Part shown: piece after piece, positions 13,816-14,313 of the stretch
How the letters are laid out: each line of letters starts with the position of its first letter
Numbering within the stretch: the stretch's first letter is position 1
Source of the DNA: Chitinophagales bacterium
GTDB taxonomy: Bacteria; Bacteroidota; Bacteroidia; Chitinophagales; BACL12
NCBI GenBank assembly: GCA_014380545.1
Contig: JACMJP010000107.1
Location: 1-14,313 of the forward strand
DNA length: 14,313 nucleotides
Direction of reading: 5' to 3'
The notes under the pieces: model-generated
The model's input: only the letters and a program-made list of their open reading frames with translations
The model's database searches: none
Told to the model about the DNA's origin: nothing
Made by a program: the position numbers and the translations under genes

Positions 13816-14313
13816 ATGTTAGCCACTTACAAAAACTATCAATTTGATCTCTCTAAACCCTTAGATATTTCTACGCCACTGCATACAGGGCAAAAACAAA
13901 TCAATTGTTATTATGCGCCGCCTTTCAGAACAGAGCCTGTGGTAATGGGAAATTTTATTGGCGACACAGAAAAGGGCGGTTTATTAAATTATAAAAATGT
14001 TTTTCTCAATCCGCATGGCAATGGCACACATACAGAATGTGTTGCCCACATCAGCAATAAAAAAGTAACCATTAATCAAACACTGCAGCAATTTCATTTT
14101 CTTGCGCAATTAATTACCGTTCAGCCAAAAATATCAGATAATAACGATGCAATTATTTTTGCTGCTCAATTGGAAAATGTTATTGAAAAAGATATTGAGG
14201 CAATTGTTATTCGCACATTGCCAAACACTATAGAAAAACTTTCAAAAAATTATTCAGGAACAAATCCTCCTTATATGCACCATGATGTTGCAAAAATTTT
14301 ATGTGAAAAAAAT
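13816..14313 (+). CDS. Cyclase family protein (kynurenine formamidase-like), cut by window end
   Basis: From ATG 13816 the frame stays open for 166 codons to the window edge. The protein begins MLATYKNYQFDLSKPLDIST, like PF04199 metal-dependent hydrolases whose N-terminus reads 'DLS.P...TP'. The metal-binding motif appears as HGNGTHTECVAH (67-78), with His67, His72 and His78, and Glu74 where the HxGTHxDxxxH pattern usually has Asp. This superfamily includes bacterial kynurenine formamidases (KynB) and isatin hydrolases. The substrate here is unknown, and no kynurenine-pathway gene is near. The C-terminal half, with the second histidine region, lies outside the window. No signal peptide is seen, so it is cytoplasmic. 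Divergent from the two-TM protein gene, it starts within 6 bases of a -7 box. Confidence 0.88.
   Translation, partial: MLATYKNYQFDLSKPLDISTPLHTGQKQINCYYAPPFRTEPVVMGNFIGDTEKGGLLNYKNVFLNPHGNGTHTECVAHISNKKVTINQTLQQFHFLAQLITVQPKISDNNDAIIFAAQLENVIEKDIEAIVIRTLPNTIEKLSKNYSGTNPPYMHHDVAKILCEKN

Noticed and set aside
1..14313. Mobile element, phage, CRISPR or toxin-antitoxin content
   Set aside because: No transposase, integrase, terminal repeats, spaced repeats or toxin-like small gene pairs were seen on either strand.

Overview
The window comes from an AT-rich Bacteroidota genome. The evidence is the type IX secretion (T9SS) vocabulary: two proteins with the gliding-motility-associated C-terminal sorting domain, a PorP/SprF membrane protein, and an OmpA protein with TPR and PD40 repeats. 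A Bacteroidota-style start of TonB, Bacteroidota-type -7 promoter boxes (TAnnTTTG) and the absence of clear Shine-Dalgarno sequences agree with this. The family within the phylum cannot be decided from the sequence. No phage, transposon, CRISPR array or resistance gene was seen. Most of the window is ordinary chromosome with one envelope/secretion module.

Layout. Positions 1-618 (minus strand) hold exbD followed by the first 16 codons of a probable tonB that runs off the left edge. Next, on the minus strand, are tRNA-Arg(TCT) with a clean terminator and a short copy of its own 3' end beyond it, and purC. A plus-strand DUF423 membrane protein gene diverges from purC and ends at a strong bidirectional hairpin terminator (about 2560-2593). 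Positions 10086 down to 2616 form the centrepiece, a four-gene minus-strand operon with gaps of only 11-19 bases: two tandem paralogous choice-of-anchor L / type B sorting-domain secreted proteins, a PorP/SprF protein, and a 903-residue OmpA-family protein. Upstream of it, on the same strand, lie lgt (an enlarged form), mtaB (tRNA methylthiotransferase) and a 264-residue two-TM protein with a duplicated soluble domain. At the right edge a plus-strand cyclase-family (PF04199) gene diverges from the latter and is cut by the window end.

How the genes work together. The four-gene operon reads as a self-contained export and surface-display unit. Two adhesin-like cargoes carry the type B C-terminal signal, a PorP/SprF partner is of the kind needed for their secretion or anchoring, and the OmpA/PD40/TPR protein can tie the assembly to peptidoglycan. 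ExbD-TonB energises outer-membrane transport, and Lgt lipidates lipoproteins. purC, tRNA-Arg and mtaB are housekeeping genes.

The least expected feature is the C-terminal ~120 residues of the OmpA-family protein. They look like a retropepsin-like (clan AA) aspartic protease fold in which the catalytic Asp-Thr/Ser-Gly has become Asn-Pro-Asn, joined by a 12-bp-repeat-encoded TKTD linker. Also notable are paired cysteine gains between the two secreted paralogs, a partial duplicate of the tRNA-Arg 3' end, and -7 boxes so close to some start codons that near-leaderless mRNAs are implied.
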